NCBI GenBank assembly: GCA_013044465.1
Contig: JABEUL010000160.1
Coordinates: forward strand, 1 to 14,668
Length of the DNA stretch: 14,668 nt
Direction of reading: 5' to 3'
Source of the DNA: Acidimicrobiales bacterium
GTDB lineage: Bacteria; Actinomycetota; Acidimicrobiia; Acidimicrobiales; JABEUL01
Under the pieces are notes generated by a model. That model worked only from the letters and a program-made list of their open reading frames with translations. It was not told the DNA's origin and searched no databases. Shown one piece after another: positions 7,452-14,653 of this stretch. Made by a program: the position numbers and the translations under genes. The first letter of the stretch is position 1. Each line of letters starts with the position of its first letter.

Positions 7452-7785
7452 CGGCACAAGTAATGCAAAACTTGGCCGATGGCTTAGCTTCTAGGCGAGC
7501 TTCTCCAATTTGACTTCCGCAGGATTCACAGGTCCCGTAAGTACCATTGTCAATCTTTGCAAGTGCCGCATCTACTAGATCAAGCGCTTCTTGCAACTCG
7601 AGAGCCAATCTGTCGGCTTCTCCTCGTTCGGCTGTGACTTGTGAGGAGTCAGCGAAGTTCGTATCATAAGTTAATTCTGTTCCGCCAAATCCAAGCTCGT
7701 CAAGCCGAGCCGTGAGTTCTAATCTTTCAGCTTCCAAGAGTGCCCGGAAATTAGGCGCAGTCTCTGTTTTCTCTGATGCTGTCAT
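7438..7785 (-). CDS. TraR/DksA-type C4 zinc-finger protein
   Basis: This small protein (115 aa) has a helical N-terminal hairpin, with Leu/Glu-rich segments at about 13-31 and 55-78, and a C-terminal zinc finger with Cys86, Cys89, Cys107 and Cys110 (TCESCGSQI...KFCITCAG). That is the TraR/DksA fold, whose members insert a coiled coil into the RNA polymerase secondary channel, often together with ppGpp. The hairpin tip (NFADSSQVTAERGE, about 43-56) does not contain the DxxDxA motif of enterobacterial DksA, so equivalent activity cannot be assumed. It follows xerD by 26 nt on the same strand and may share its transcript. No clear Shine-Dalgarno is visible; TACTCT (7797 to 7792) lies 6 nt before the ATG, so an own leaderless start is also possible. 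Confidence 0.85.
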   Translation of the reverse strand: MTASEKTETAPNFRALLEAERLELTARLDELGFGGTELTYDTNFADSSQVTAERGEADRLALELQEALDLVDAALAKIDNGTYGTCESCGSQIGEARLEAKPSAKFCITCAGSHR

Positions 7786-7811
7786 ATATTAAGAGTAGTA
7801 CTATTTGGCCC

Positions 7812-8771
7812 TCAATGAGATGAAGCTCTTGGATGGGCCCCTAAATAGGCTCTACGCAGGTGTTCTATTGTGACTGAAGTGTAAATTTGGGTGGTTGTAA
7901 TTGAAGAATGGCCCAGTAGCTCCTGGACCACCCTAATGTCTGCCCCGTGAGATAGCATGTGGGTCGCACAGGAGTGTCTTAAAAGGTGAGGGTGCCAAAT
8001 CTCTCCCAACCCAGCTTTCTTCGCCCAGAATCCCAAAGTCTCCCATGCTCCTTGGCGGGAGATGCGACTACCTCGCTTGGAGAGGAAAAGCGCCTCTTGA
8101 TCACTCTTTCTCTTCCATACCTTTGGAATATAGTTTGGGCGACCAACGGGTGAAAGCCAAAGATAAATTGCTCGCAGGGATGCCGAACCTAGTGGCACTA
8201 TTCGCTCTTTGGAACCTTTCCCAGTAACTTTCAAAAAGGCACCCTCAAGGTCCAAATCAGCCAGGGATATTCCAATAAGCTCGGAGATTCTAAGACCCGA
8301 GCCGTAGAGGACCTCAAGCATGGCCTTGTCCCGAAGCGACCTCGGATCATCTCCAGGCGGCGTGTCCAACAGCTTTGTCACCTGCTCCTCACTTAAAGCT
8401 ATTGGAAGGGTCTTTTTGACCTTTAATCCAGTTAGATCAGCTGCAGGGTTGAAAGATAGTGCATTTTCAATGTAGCCAAATTTATACAAACCCCGTATTG
8501 CTGAAATTGACCTTGAGATCGTGCTATTTGAAAATCCGGCACTTTTCCTGTCTTCGATATATTGCTCGAGATGAGATATCTCTATCAAGCTATGGTCGTC
8601 TAATTTGCATGCTTTCATCCAAGCTTCGTAGCTCGCGAGATCTCTTTTATATGCCCCTAGGGAAGTGGACGCTCTGCCCCTTTCCACGTTGAGCCATGTC
8701 AAATATTCGAGAGCTAGGTCAGATAGGGCACTGTTTTTTGGAATCGATGTATCCCAAGTGTCCCCGTTCAC
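7812..8771 (-). CDS. xerD: Site-specific tyrosine recombinase XerD
   Basis: This 319-aa recombinase acts with a XerC partner at the dif site to resolve chromosome dimers. The SAM-like core-binding domain (about 14-105) is followed by the catalytic domain, and all six active-site residues are present at the expected spacing: Arg161 (SGLRISEL), Lys185 (TGKGSKER), His262 and Arg265 (HLLRH), His288 (LLGHSS) and the nucleophile Tyr297 (TTTQIY). The ending RRAYLGAHPRA is the XerD type rather than XerC. A slightly expanded segment (about 207-226) precedes LFLSKRG. The start is GTG at 8769-8771, overlapping the pyrG stop as GTGA, so the two are translationally coupled. The pyrG-xerD linkage is common in Actinobacteria and argues for the housekeeping recombinase rather than a phage or integron integrase. 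Confidence 0.92.
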   Translation of the reverse strand: MNGDTWDTSIPKNSALSDLALEYLTWLNVERGRASTSLGAYKRDLASYEAWMKACKLDDHSLIEISHLEQYIEDRKSAGFSNSTISRSISAIRGLYKFGYIENALSFNPAADLTGLKVKKTLPIALSEEQVTKLLDTPPGDDPRSLRDKAMLEVLYGSGLRISELIGISLADLDLEGAFLKVTGKGSKERIVPLGSASLRAIYLWLSPVGRPNYIPKVWKRKSDQEALFLSKRGSRISRQGAWETLGFWAKKAGLGEIWHPHLLRHSCATHMLSHGADIRVVQELLGHSSITTTQIYTSVTIEHLRRAYLGAHPRASSH

Positions 8772-10447
8772 GAAATGGAATCTAGGTCCAATAGGTGGGG
8801 AGCCCGATCCTCTGCACGTTCTATAGCGGCCCCGATTAGATCTCTAAACAAAGGGTGTGCTCTCTCGGGCCTACTTTTGAACTCGGGATGGGCTTGGGTG
8901 CCTACGAAATAGGGATGGTCCTTAAGTTCAATAAATTCCACTAATTTGTCGTCCGGAGAGGTTCCAGATAGCACCAATCCCGCTTCTTCGAGTCTTGAGC
9001 GGTACTTTGGATTGACTTCATATCTGTGACGGTGCCGTTCGGAGACAACTTCAGTTCCGTAAGCATTGCCAACCTTTGTTCCTGGAGTCAATCTAGCAAC
9101 ATATGAGCCTAGTCTCATGGTTCCACCCATATCCCTCACATCACTTTGCTCATCCATTAGATCAACCACAGGATGCAAAGTTGTTGGGTCAAACTCTCTT
9201 GAATTTGCCCCCTTTAGACCCGCTAAAGATCTCGCAACATCACAAACCATGACCTGAAGTCCAAGACATAGTCCAAGGCAAGGAATGTTATTTTCTCTCG
9301 CATATTTAGCAGCCGCTATCTTTCCTTCAACTCCTCTTTCACCAAATCCACCCGGAATCACAATTCCATCAAGTGAATCAAGAAGGCTTGACACACTTCC
9401 ATCGGCCTGCAAGCCTTCGGAAAGTATGTCAGAGACGGTTTCAGCTTGAATCCACTTGATATCAATACTGGCGCCGTGGTGAAAACCTCCATGGCGAAGA
9501 GCTTCAGTAACTGAAAGGTAGGCGTCTGGAAGATTTACATACTTTCCAATTACTCCTATCTTGACTGATTTGGAAGGGGAATAAACACGATCTACAAGGT
9601 TTCTCCAAGAAGACAAATCAATTGGGTGATTTTCGAGATCAAGGTGCAACAGCTTCCCAACAATTGTGTCTAGCCCCTCATCGTAAAGTGCTAGGGGAAT
9701 CTCATAGATACTGGCCGCATCAACAGCTGAAACGACCGCTTCTATGGGCACGTCACACAAGAGTGAGATCTTGCGCTTTAATCCACTTGGAAGAGTCTGA
9801 TCTGAACGACACACTATGACATCGGGCTGGATTCCACGGCTCCTGAGTTCGGTCACTGAGTGCTGGGTGGGTTTAGTTTTATGCTCCCCAGAAGGTGCCA
9901 AATAGGGAACCAAGGTCAGGTGAAGATAACAAACATTGTCTTTCCCTACGTCTCTTCTAAACTGGCGAATGGACTCCAAAAAAGGCACAATTTCAATGTC
10001 ACCGACAGTTCCACCCACTTCACAGATAACTACGTCGATTTCTTCACTTGCCAGTTTTTTCACACGCTCTTTAATCTCATCTGTGATGTGAGGAATTACT
10101 TGAACGGTCTTTCCTAGATAGTCTCCGCGTCGCTCTTTGGCAATCACCGATGAATAAATCGAACCGGTAGTGGTGTTTGAATTCCTATAAAGATTCTCAT
10201 CGATGAAGCGTTCGTAGTGGCCCAAGTCTAAATCGGTCTCACCACCGTCTTCAGTTACAAAGACTTCCCCGTGTTCAAAGGGATTCATAGTGCCTGGATC
10301 TACATTTATATACGGATCCAATTTGCACATGGTGACTTTGAATCCCCGAGCTTTTAAGAGCCGTCCAAGAGAAGCTGCAGTAAGGCCTTTCCCAAGAGAC
10401 GATGATACTCCCCCTGTCACAAATACGTACTTGGAGGCAATAACCAC
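8768..10447 (-). CDS. pyrG: CTP synthase
   Basis: The enzyme converts UTP to CTP using ATP and glutamine, the last step of de novo CTP synthesis. At 559 aa it is full length. The N-terminal amidoligase domain begins with KYVFVTGGVSSSLGKG (6-21, P-loop) and includes DPYINVDPGTMNPFEHGEVFVT and the CEVGGTVGDIE block (142-152). The C-terminal class I glutaminase has PGGFGERG, the nucleophilic Cys394 in LGLCLGLQ, and His520/Glu522 in QAHPEF. The start is GTG at 10445-10447, fixed by the family N-terminus. No Shine-Dalgarno is seen; TAATAT lies 8 nt upstream inside an inverted repeat. The gene begins a new unit 166 nt after recN and is coupled to xerD by a 4-nt overlap. The steA/mctB-type genes often found between recN and pyrG in other Actinobacteria are absent. 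Confidence 0.96.
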   Translation of the reverse strand: MVIASKYVFVTGGVSSSLGKGLTAASLGRLLKARGFKVTMCKLDPYINVDPGTMNPFEHGEVFVTEDGGETDLDLGHYERFIDENLYRNSNTTTGSIYSSVIAKERRGDYLGKTVQVIPHITDEIKERVKKLASEEIDVVICEVGGTVGDIEIVPFLESIRQFRRDVGKDNVCYLHLTLVPYLAPSGEHKTKPTQHSVTELRSRGIQPDVIVCRSDQTLPSGLKRKISLLCDVPIEAVVSAVDAASIYEIPLALYDEGLDTIVGKLLHLDLENHPIDLSSWRNLVDRVYSPSKSVKIGVIGKYVNLPDAYLSVTEALRHGGFHHGASIDIKWIQAETVSDILSEGLQADGSVSSLLDSLDGIVIPGGFGERGVEGKIAAAKYARENNIPCLGLCLGLQVMVCDVARSLAGLKGANSREFDPTTLHPVVDLMDEQSDVRDMGGTMRLGSYVARLTPGTKVGNAYGTEVVSERHRHRYEVNPKYRSRLEEAGLVLSGTSPDDKLVEFIELKDHPYFVGTQAHPEFKSRPERAHPLFRDLIGAAIERAEDRAPHLLDLDSIS

Positions 10448-10613
10448 AAGAAAAGATATTAGTATCTTTGCCCGGCCAACTGTGCGATCTAAATGTAACT
10501 ATTGTGTTAAATCATCAGACTTTCAGAGCCAAACACCTCTTTGGAATGCATTTTTCCTGATCTATCGGGCATTTCGAAAAGCTCGATTAGTTAACGGGAC
10601 TTTGGGCTCAAAT
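10448..10613 (-). promoter_or_regulatory. recN-pyrG intergenic region: candidate pyrG promoter and inverted repeat
   Basis: This 166-nt gap is the largest on the minus strand and holds no credible gene. Close to the pyrG GTG there is a perfect inverted repeat AAAGATA-TTAG-TATCTTT (10452-10469). Its minus-strand reading contains TAATAT (10461 to 10456) 8 nt before the start codon, a plausible -10 element of a leaderless or nearly leaderless transcript. The repeat would then overlap the promoter and could be an operator. No convincing -35 box and no strong terminator for recN were found. Confidence 0.35.
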
Positions 10614-12257
10614 TTAAAACAATGCGGACACTTTGCCGTCGGATTCCTTGATTTTGCTTGCCTCTTCTAAGAGATCTTGGGCATGTTTGACTCCACTTTT
10701 GGAACCTTTCAATCCTGAAAGCATTCTGGAAAGTTCGATTAATCTCTCCTTTCCACTTAATTCACGAGCATTTGTGACAGAAGAGTCCGAGTCGCTTGTC
10801 TTTTCGATCACAATATGTTGGTCACAAAAGGCCGCTACCTGGGCCAAATGAGTAACTACTAAAATCTGTCGCCCCCTTGAAAGCTCGTAGAGTGCTTTAC
10901 CAATGTATACAGCCGCATTTCCCCCAACGCCTGCATCCACCTCATCAAAAATCAATATCTTGGAATCGATCACATTACCAATAGAAGGACTCAACACAAG
11001 TCGAAGGGCGAGCATGGCTCTAGAGAGTTCCCCACCTGATGCAATTTTGTTGATCGGAGCCATCTCCATGCCAGGGTTAGCACGGAAGTTGAAACACACC
11101 CCTTCGCACGAGGGAGAATCATCTAATTCGATGGAAATTTCAGCATTTGGGAGCGCCAATTCACGAAGCCTCTCCGTAACTTCTCTACTCAGACTTTGAG
11201 CAGAAACTCTTCTGGCTTTTCCAATTTCTTGTTCTAGTAATTCCTTTTCCAAAATTAGAGCGTTGAGTTCTTCTTGGAGTTTCTCTAAATTTCCAGTTGA
11301 GTTGATAAGTCTGTCAACTTTGTTCTGAGATTCCTTTTTAAATTCCAGCACATCCCCAAGGCTGCCACCATATAGGCGTATAAGGTCACTTAAGGCGTGC
11401 CTTCTCTCTTGAGTTGACCTAAGTTCGTCAGGGTCAGCTTCAACTATTTGCTCTAATTTTCTAATCTCGAGTGAGACTTCTTCCATTATCAAACTAATTT
11501 GATTTAATAGCTCGATTAAGGGATCCAACTGCCCCACTCTATTGTTCAAAAGTATGTTTACTGACTTTGAAACCGCATCTTTTGCCGAACTGGAGGAGTA
11601 CTCGGTGCCTAGAACAAGAGTTTTAGCTTCATAGAGGCACTCTAAAATCTCGACTGATTTGGCCAGGAACTCCTCTTTTTCTTTAAGCTTCTCAATTTCA
11701 TCAGGTCCTTGAATGTCAAGTTTCTCAATTCTTGAAATGGCCTCATTTAAATAATCCACTTCATTCTCGAGAACTTTGCTTGAGCCCCCATATCTGTCAA
11801 TTTCTTTTCTTATTGAGGAAATGGCTTTCTTGGTTTTGGCCAGCTTGGTTAGATCGATATTTCCATATAGATCAAGTGCATCTCGTTGTTTTGCTGGCTG
11901 CAGGAGTCCCAGTTGGCCGTGTTGGCCGTAGAGTTCAATTAATTCTGAGCCCTTTTTAAATAGTTCTGGTTGGGGAACCAACTCTTGATCGACATAGCTC
12001 CTTCCCCTTGAATTCTTGGCAATAACTCGGGCCAAATAGAAGTCGGGATCCAGAAAAGTTGCCTCTATTAGAGCAGACTCTGCACTTGATCGTATTTGAT
12101 GAGTGCTACTTTTTGCACTTACTATCGCATTTAGTGCCTCGACAATCAGAGTCTTGCCTGCGCCAGTCTCGCCAGTGATAACAGTCATTCCAGGCATGAG
12201 TTCTATTGAAAGATCTTCAATTACCCCAAAATTTGAAACATGGAGACTACTTAGCAT
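10614..12257 (-). CDS. recN: DNA repair protein RecN
   Basis: RecN is an SMC-like ATPase that binds DNA ends and aids double-strand-break repair with RecA. The 547-aa protein has the N-terminal half of the ATPase with Walker A GETGAGKT (29-36) and the Q-rich YGQHGQLGLL block (110-119). A long coiled-coil region follows (about 135-365, rich in Glu/Lys/Leu), with a short central hinge around 220-250 instead of an SMC hinge. The C-terminal half has the signature IASGGELSR (405-413), Walker B ILIFDE (434-439) and the switch His470 in VVTHLAQVA. The ATG lies 3 nt after the nadK stop, so it is in one operon with tlyA and nadK, the usual actinobacterial arrangement. All ATPase motifs are intact. Confidence 0.95.
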   Translation of the reverse strand: MLSSLHVSNFGVIEDLSIELMPGMTVITGETGAGKTLIVEALNAIVSAKSSTHQIRSSAESALIEATFLDPDFYLARVIAKNSRGRSYVDQELVPQPELFKKGSELIELYGQHGQLGLLQPAKQRDALDLYGNIDLTKLAKTKKAISSIRKEIDRYGGSSKVLENEVDYLNEAISRIEKLDIQGPDEIEKLKEKEEFLAKSVEILECLYEAKTLVLGTEYSSSSAKDAVSKSVNILLNNRVGQLDPLIELLNQISLIMEEVSLEIRKLEQIVEADPDELRSTQERRHALSDLIRLYGGSLGDVLEFKKESQNKVDRLINSTGNLEKLQEELNALILEKELLEQEIGKARRVSAQSLSREVTERLRELALPNAEISIELDDSPSCEGVCFNFRANPGMEMAPINKIASGGELSRAMLALRLVLSPSIGNVIDSKILIFDEVDAGVGGNAAVYIGKALYELSRGRQILVVTHLAQVAAFCDQHIVIEKTSDSDSSVTNARELSGKERLIELSRMLSGLKGSKSGVKHAQDLLEEASKIKESDGKVSALF

Positions 12258-12260
12258 TAA

Positions 12261-13076
12261 CTAGGACACCCCGAAACCAAACTTCGCCTTTACAGTGTCG
12301 TGAAAGTCTATTGCTCGATTGATTCTCACTAATTTAGTTTTCTTCCCGCCCTGTCTGCAAAAGACGCTGTCCCCAGGCTCTAATCTCACTTCACTATCTC
12401 CGTCAATTAGAAGTGAAGCAGGTCGAACTCCTTGTAGTTCTAAACGGAGGTCTATCTCTGGCTCTAATACTAAAGGTCTGTCAAATACAAGATGCGGGGA
12501 TATGGGCGTTAGTATCACTGCCTCTAGTCTGGGAGAAACAATGGGGCCCCTGACAGAGAGATTGTAAGCCGTTGATCCGGTGGGAGTAGCTACAACGATT
12601 CCATCTGCAGTGTAAGTAACAAACTGTCTGCCATTTAATATTGCAGTGATCCTGATAGTCCTACCCGGTTCAACCCTTTCAAGAACTGCGTCATTTAATG
12701 CCATTACCGGCTCTAATTCGTCACCGTTTTGTCTTTCGACCCCTACGGATAGAGTCATTCTCTCTTCAATTTGAAATTTGCCATTAATAAGTGCTTCAAT
12801 TGCCGAATTGACCTGTACCGCTTCAATTTCAGCCAGATACCCCAGATGCCCAAGATTTACTCCAACCACCGGCACGCAGGAGTCATAGGCTAATTTTGCC
12901 GCATATAGTACTGTGCCATCTCCTCCCAGGCTGAAAACAAAATCAATATCTTTTGCCACAGAAGCATTTGGCTGGAGAATTACTTCAATATCTCTTTTCT
13001 CGGCCATTTCTACGACTCTGTCAGCCAAGGCCGACGCTTCACCTCGATTTGGCGGGTATACAACTGCGATCTTCAT
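12261..13076 (-). CDS. nadK: NAD kinase
   Basis: This 271-aa cytoplasmic enzyme phosphorylates NAD to NADP. The GGDGT motif (51-55) contains the essential Asp53. The NAD-binding blocks NLGHLGYLAEIE (74-85), LNDAVLERVEPG (127-138) and TADGIVVATPTGSTAYNLSV (156-175) are all present, as is the GGPI-like turn RGPIVSP. Length is usual for bacterial NadK. The ATG at 13074-13076 overlaps the tlyA stop as ATGA, indicating coupling, and recN starts 3 nt after its stop. tlyA-nadK-recN is a well-known actinobacterial operon. Confidence 0.95.
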   Translation of the reverse strand: MKIAVVYPPNRGEASALADRVVEMAEKRDIEVILQPNASVAKDIDFVFSLGGDGTVLYAAKLAYDSCVPVVGVNLGHLGYLAEIEAVQVNSAIEALINGKFQIEERMTLSVGVERQNGDELEPVMALNDAVLERVEPGRTIRITAILNGRQFVTYTADGIVVATPTGSTAYNLSVRGPIVSPRLEAVILTPISPHLVFDRPLVLEPEIDLRLELQGVRPASLLIDGDSEVRLEPGDSVFCRQGGKKTKLVRINRAIDFHDTVKAKFGFGVS

Positions 13077-13918
13077 TTGTTTTGATCACCCATATCAACA
13101 CTGTAGGCCACTTTGGATATGTCACTAATCGTTTGTGAGCCAGATCCACCATATGTTGCCCAAATGAAAAACTCCGTATTTCCCGCACCGCCCTTAATTG
13201 GAGACACTATTGAACCTCGAAGACTCCCGCCTATGGCAACTATTTCTTGTGCTGCACCTTCGATTGAAGACTCCCACAGTGGAGGACTAGTAATTACTCC
13301 ACTTGACCGACTCGCCTCTTTGTGACCGACTTCAAACTGTGGCTTTACTAAAAGAACCCACTCAGCCAAAGAATCTGAAAGCTCCGGCAAAATTGGGATC
13401 ACGCCTCGAATTGAAGTGAATGATACGTCAACAACGATAATGGACGCACCTGAGCAACCGTCAATGCCAAAAAGTCTGTCAAGATCCATGCGTGCAAGAT
13501 GCTTGACATTAGTTTTCTCAAAAGAATGCACCCTGGGATTTGATCTAACCCGCTCATGCAATTGATTTAATCCAACATCAATCGCCACAACTACAGAGGC
13601 TCCTCGTTCTAAAAGTACCTCAGTAAATCCCCCAGTTGACGAACCTATATCTATTGACAATTTTTCTCGACAATCAATGTCGAACTTATCGATGGCACAA
13701 TCTAATTTTATAGCGCCTCGACTAACCCACCTCTTAACACCCCAATTAATCAAAACGGCGTCTGCTGTTGCCACAAGCCTAGAGGGCTTGTCAGCAACAG
13801 CGCCGTTTACAAGTACGAGTCCTCGTTCAATCGCCTCTTGTGCTTCGCTACGCGAAGACACAAGTTGACGACGAACTAACTCTTTATCGAGCCGACTTCG
13901 CGTTGTCCTGAGACTCAG
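13073..13918 (-). CDS. tlyA: TlyA family rRNA 2'-O-methyltransferase, probably starting at a CTG codon
   Basis: TlyA methylates ribose 2'-OH groups in 16S and 23S rRNA (C1409 and C1920 in mycobacteria), a modification needed for sensitivity to capreomycin. The FtsJ-like domain shows the SAM-binding segment SIDIGSSTGGFTEVLLERGA, the SRGAIKL lysine, VDVSF Asp and LVKPQFEVG Lys. The first ATG/GTG/TTG in frame is GTG at 13859-13861, giving 262 aa. However, the 19 codons before it encode RLDKELVRRQLV, the conserved first helix of the TlyA S4 RNA-binding domain. That region has no ATG, GTG or TTG before an in-frame TAA at 13925-13927. A CTG at 13916-13918 overlaps the upstream TGA stop as CTGA, mirroring the ATGA and GTGA junctions of nadK and xerD. 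I therefore favour a 281-aa product from CTG; ACG at 13901-13903 is the alternative. The 3' end overlaps nadK by 4 nt. Confidence 0.9.
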   Translation of the reverse strand: MSLRTTRSRLDKELVRRQLVSSRSEAQEAIERGLVLVNGAVADKPSRLVATADAVLINWGVKRWVSRGAIKLDCAIDKFDIDCREKLSIDIGSSTGGFTEVLLERGASVVVAIDVGLNQLHERVRSNPRVHSFEKTNVKHLARMDLDRLFGIDGCSGASIIVVDVSFTSIRGVIPILPELSDSLAEWVLLVKPQFEVGHKEASRSSGVITSPPLWESSIEGAAQEIVAIGGSLRGSIVSPIKGGAGNTEFFIWATYGGSGSQTISDISKVAYSVDMGDQNK

Positions 13919-14640
13919 GAACGCTTAGCCGGAGCTCTTTTGGCTGCTTTTTTGGCTGCCTTCTTAGCAGGAGCTCTCTTAACGGCCTTCTTAGCTGGAG
14001 CTGCTTTTTTCACAGCCTTCTTAGTAGCTTTTTTTACCGCTTTTTTAGCTGGAGCTTTTTTGGCCGGAGCCTTCTTCACAGCCTTCTTAGTAGCTTTCTT
14101 TGCTGCTTTTTTGGCTGGAGCTTTTTTGGCCGGAGCCTTCTTCACAACCTTCTTCACAGCCTTCTTAGTAGCTTTCTTTGCTGCTTTTTTGGCCGGAGCT
14201 GCTTTTTTCACTGCCTTTTTAGCTGCTTTTTTAGCTGCGGCTTTCTTGGCCGGAGCCTTTTTAGCCGGAGCTGCTTTCTTCACAGCCTTCTTGGCAGCTT
14301 TTTTAGCCGCTACTTTCTTTGCTGCAGCCTTGCGTGCGCTACCAGTTGCAGCCTTTCCTTTTTTCACTAGTTTTTCAACCAATTGTGATACCTCTTCTCT
14401 GTTAATTAATCCTAAGCTTCCTATCTGATGGCGAACTTCGTCTCTGACGGAGCCAACTAGCTCCTCAGAATTTTTCCTACTTTTTTCAAGTAGAGCTTCA
14501 ACTGCTTTTGAAGCTTGATCACGTTGCATTTCACCTTCGCGAATCAAATCGCGAACAATCTCTTGAGCACGCGCTCTAGTTATATTGGAAAACGTCGCGC
14601 CGGCCTCTAAGGTTCTGCGAAATGCATCTAGTTGTGACAT
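13915..14640 (-). CDS. Phasin-like helical domain fused to histone H1-like Lys/Ala tail
   Basis: From ATG 14638-14640 the protein has 241 aa. Residues 1-91 form a mainly helical, charged domain (FRRTLEAGATFSNITRARA..., EIVRDLIREGEMQRDQA, LLEKSRKNSEELVGSVRDEV). It resembles the small coiled-coil proteins, sometimes called phasin-like or poly-hydroxyalkanoate granule-associated, that precede tlyA in many Actinobacteria. Residues 92-241 are an extremely basic tail of KKA, APAKKA, KKATKKAVKKA units, like histone H1-type or HupS tails, expected to bind DNA or RNA non-specifically. The frame is also open to a GTG at 14665-14667 at the window edge, so a longer start cannot be excluded. TAATCT 7 nt before the ATG supports a leaderless start there. 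Its TGA overlaps the proposed CTG start of tlyA. The cellular role is not established: nucleoid, granule or ribosome association are all possible. Confidence 0.8.
   Translation of the reverse strand: MSQLDAFRRTLEAGATFSNITRARAQEIVRDLIREGEMQRDQASKAVEALLEKSRKNSEELVGSVRDEVRHQIGSLGLINREEVSQLVEKLVKKGKAATGSARKAAAKKVAAKKAAKKAVKKAAPAKKAPAKKAAAKKAAKKAVKKAAPAKKAAKKATKKAVKKVVKKAPAKKAPAKKAAKKATKKAVKKAPAKKAPAKKAVKKATKKAVKKAAPAKKAVKRAPAKKAAKKAAKRAPAKRS
13930..14335 (-). repeat. Low-complexity Lys/Ala repeat DNA, with a 66/78-nt tandem pair
   Basis: The tail of the H1-like gene is built from degenerate repeats of AAG/AAA and GCT/GCC codons. Within it 14041-14106 (66 nt) and 14107-14184 (78 nt) are nearly identical tandem copies; the second has a single-base change at its start and a 12-nt expansion encoding extra Lys/Val. 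A further partial copy begins at 14185. Such arrays expand and contract by slippage, so tail length probably varies among relatives. Confidence 0.8.
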
Positions 14641-14647
14641 GTCCAAA

Positions 14648-14653
14648 AGATTA
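14648..14653 (-). promoter_or_regulatory. Candidate -10 box of the H1-like/tlyA operon
   Basis: On the minus strand TAATCT lies 7 nt before the ATG at 14640, the same spacing as at trpS, and no Shine-Dalgarno is present. A -35 element at standard spacing would fall outside the window. Confidence 0.35.

Noticed and set aside
7812..8771. Phage or integron integrase marking a mobile element
   Set aside because: The XerD-type C-terminus, 4-nt coupling to pyrG and housekeeping neighbours fit the chromosomal recombinase; no att repeats or cargo were seen.
10290..10670. 126-codon plus-strand frame crossing the recN-pyrG gap
   Set aside because: It runs antisense to pyrG and recN ends, has no ribosome site and no recognisable domain.
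13930..14335. CRISPR-like direct repeats
   Set aside because: The repeats are in-frame, contiguous, variable in length and without unique spacers; they encode a Lys/Ala protein tail.
13940..14428. Long plus-strand frame encoding Ala/Phe/Leu-rich repeats resembling membrane helices
   Set aside because: It is the antisense shadow of the Lys/Ala tail codons; the minus strand has a coherent protein with a non-repetitive N-terminal domain and family neighbours.
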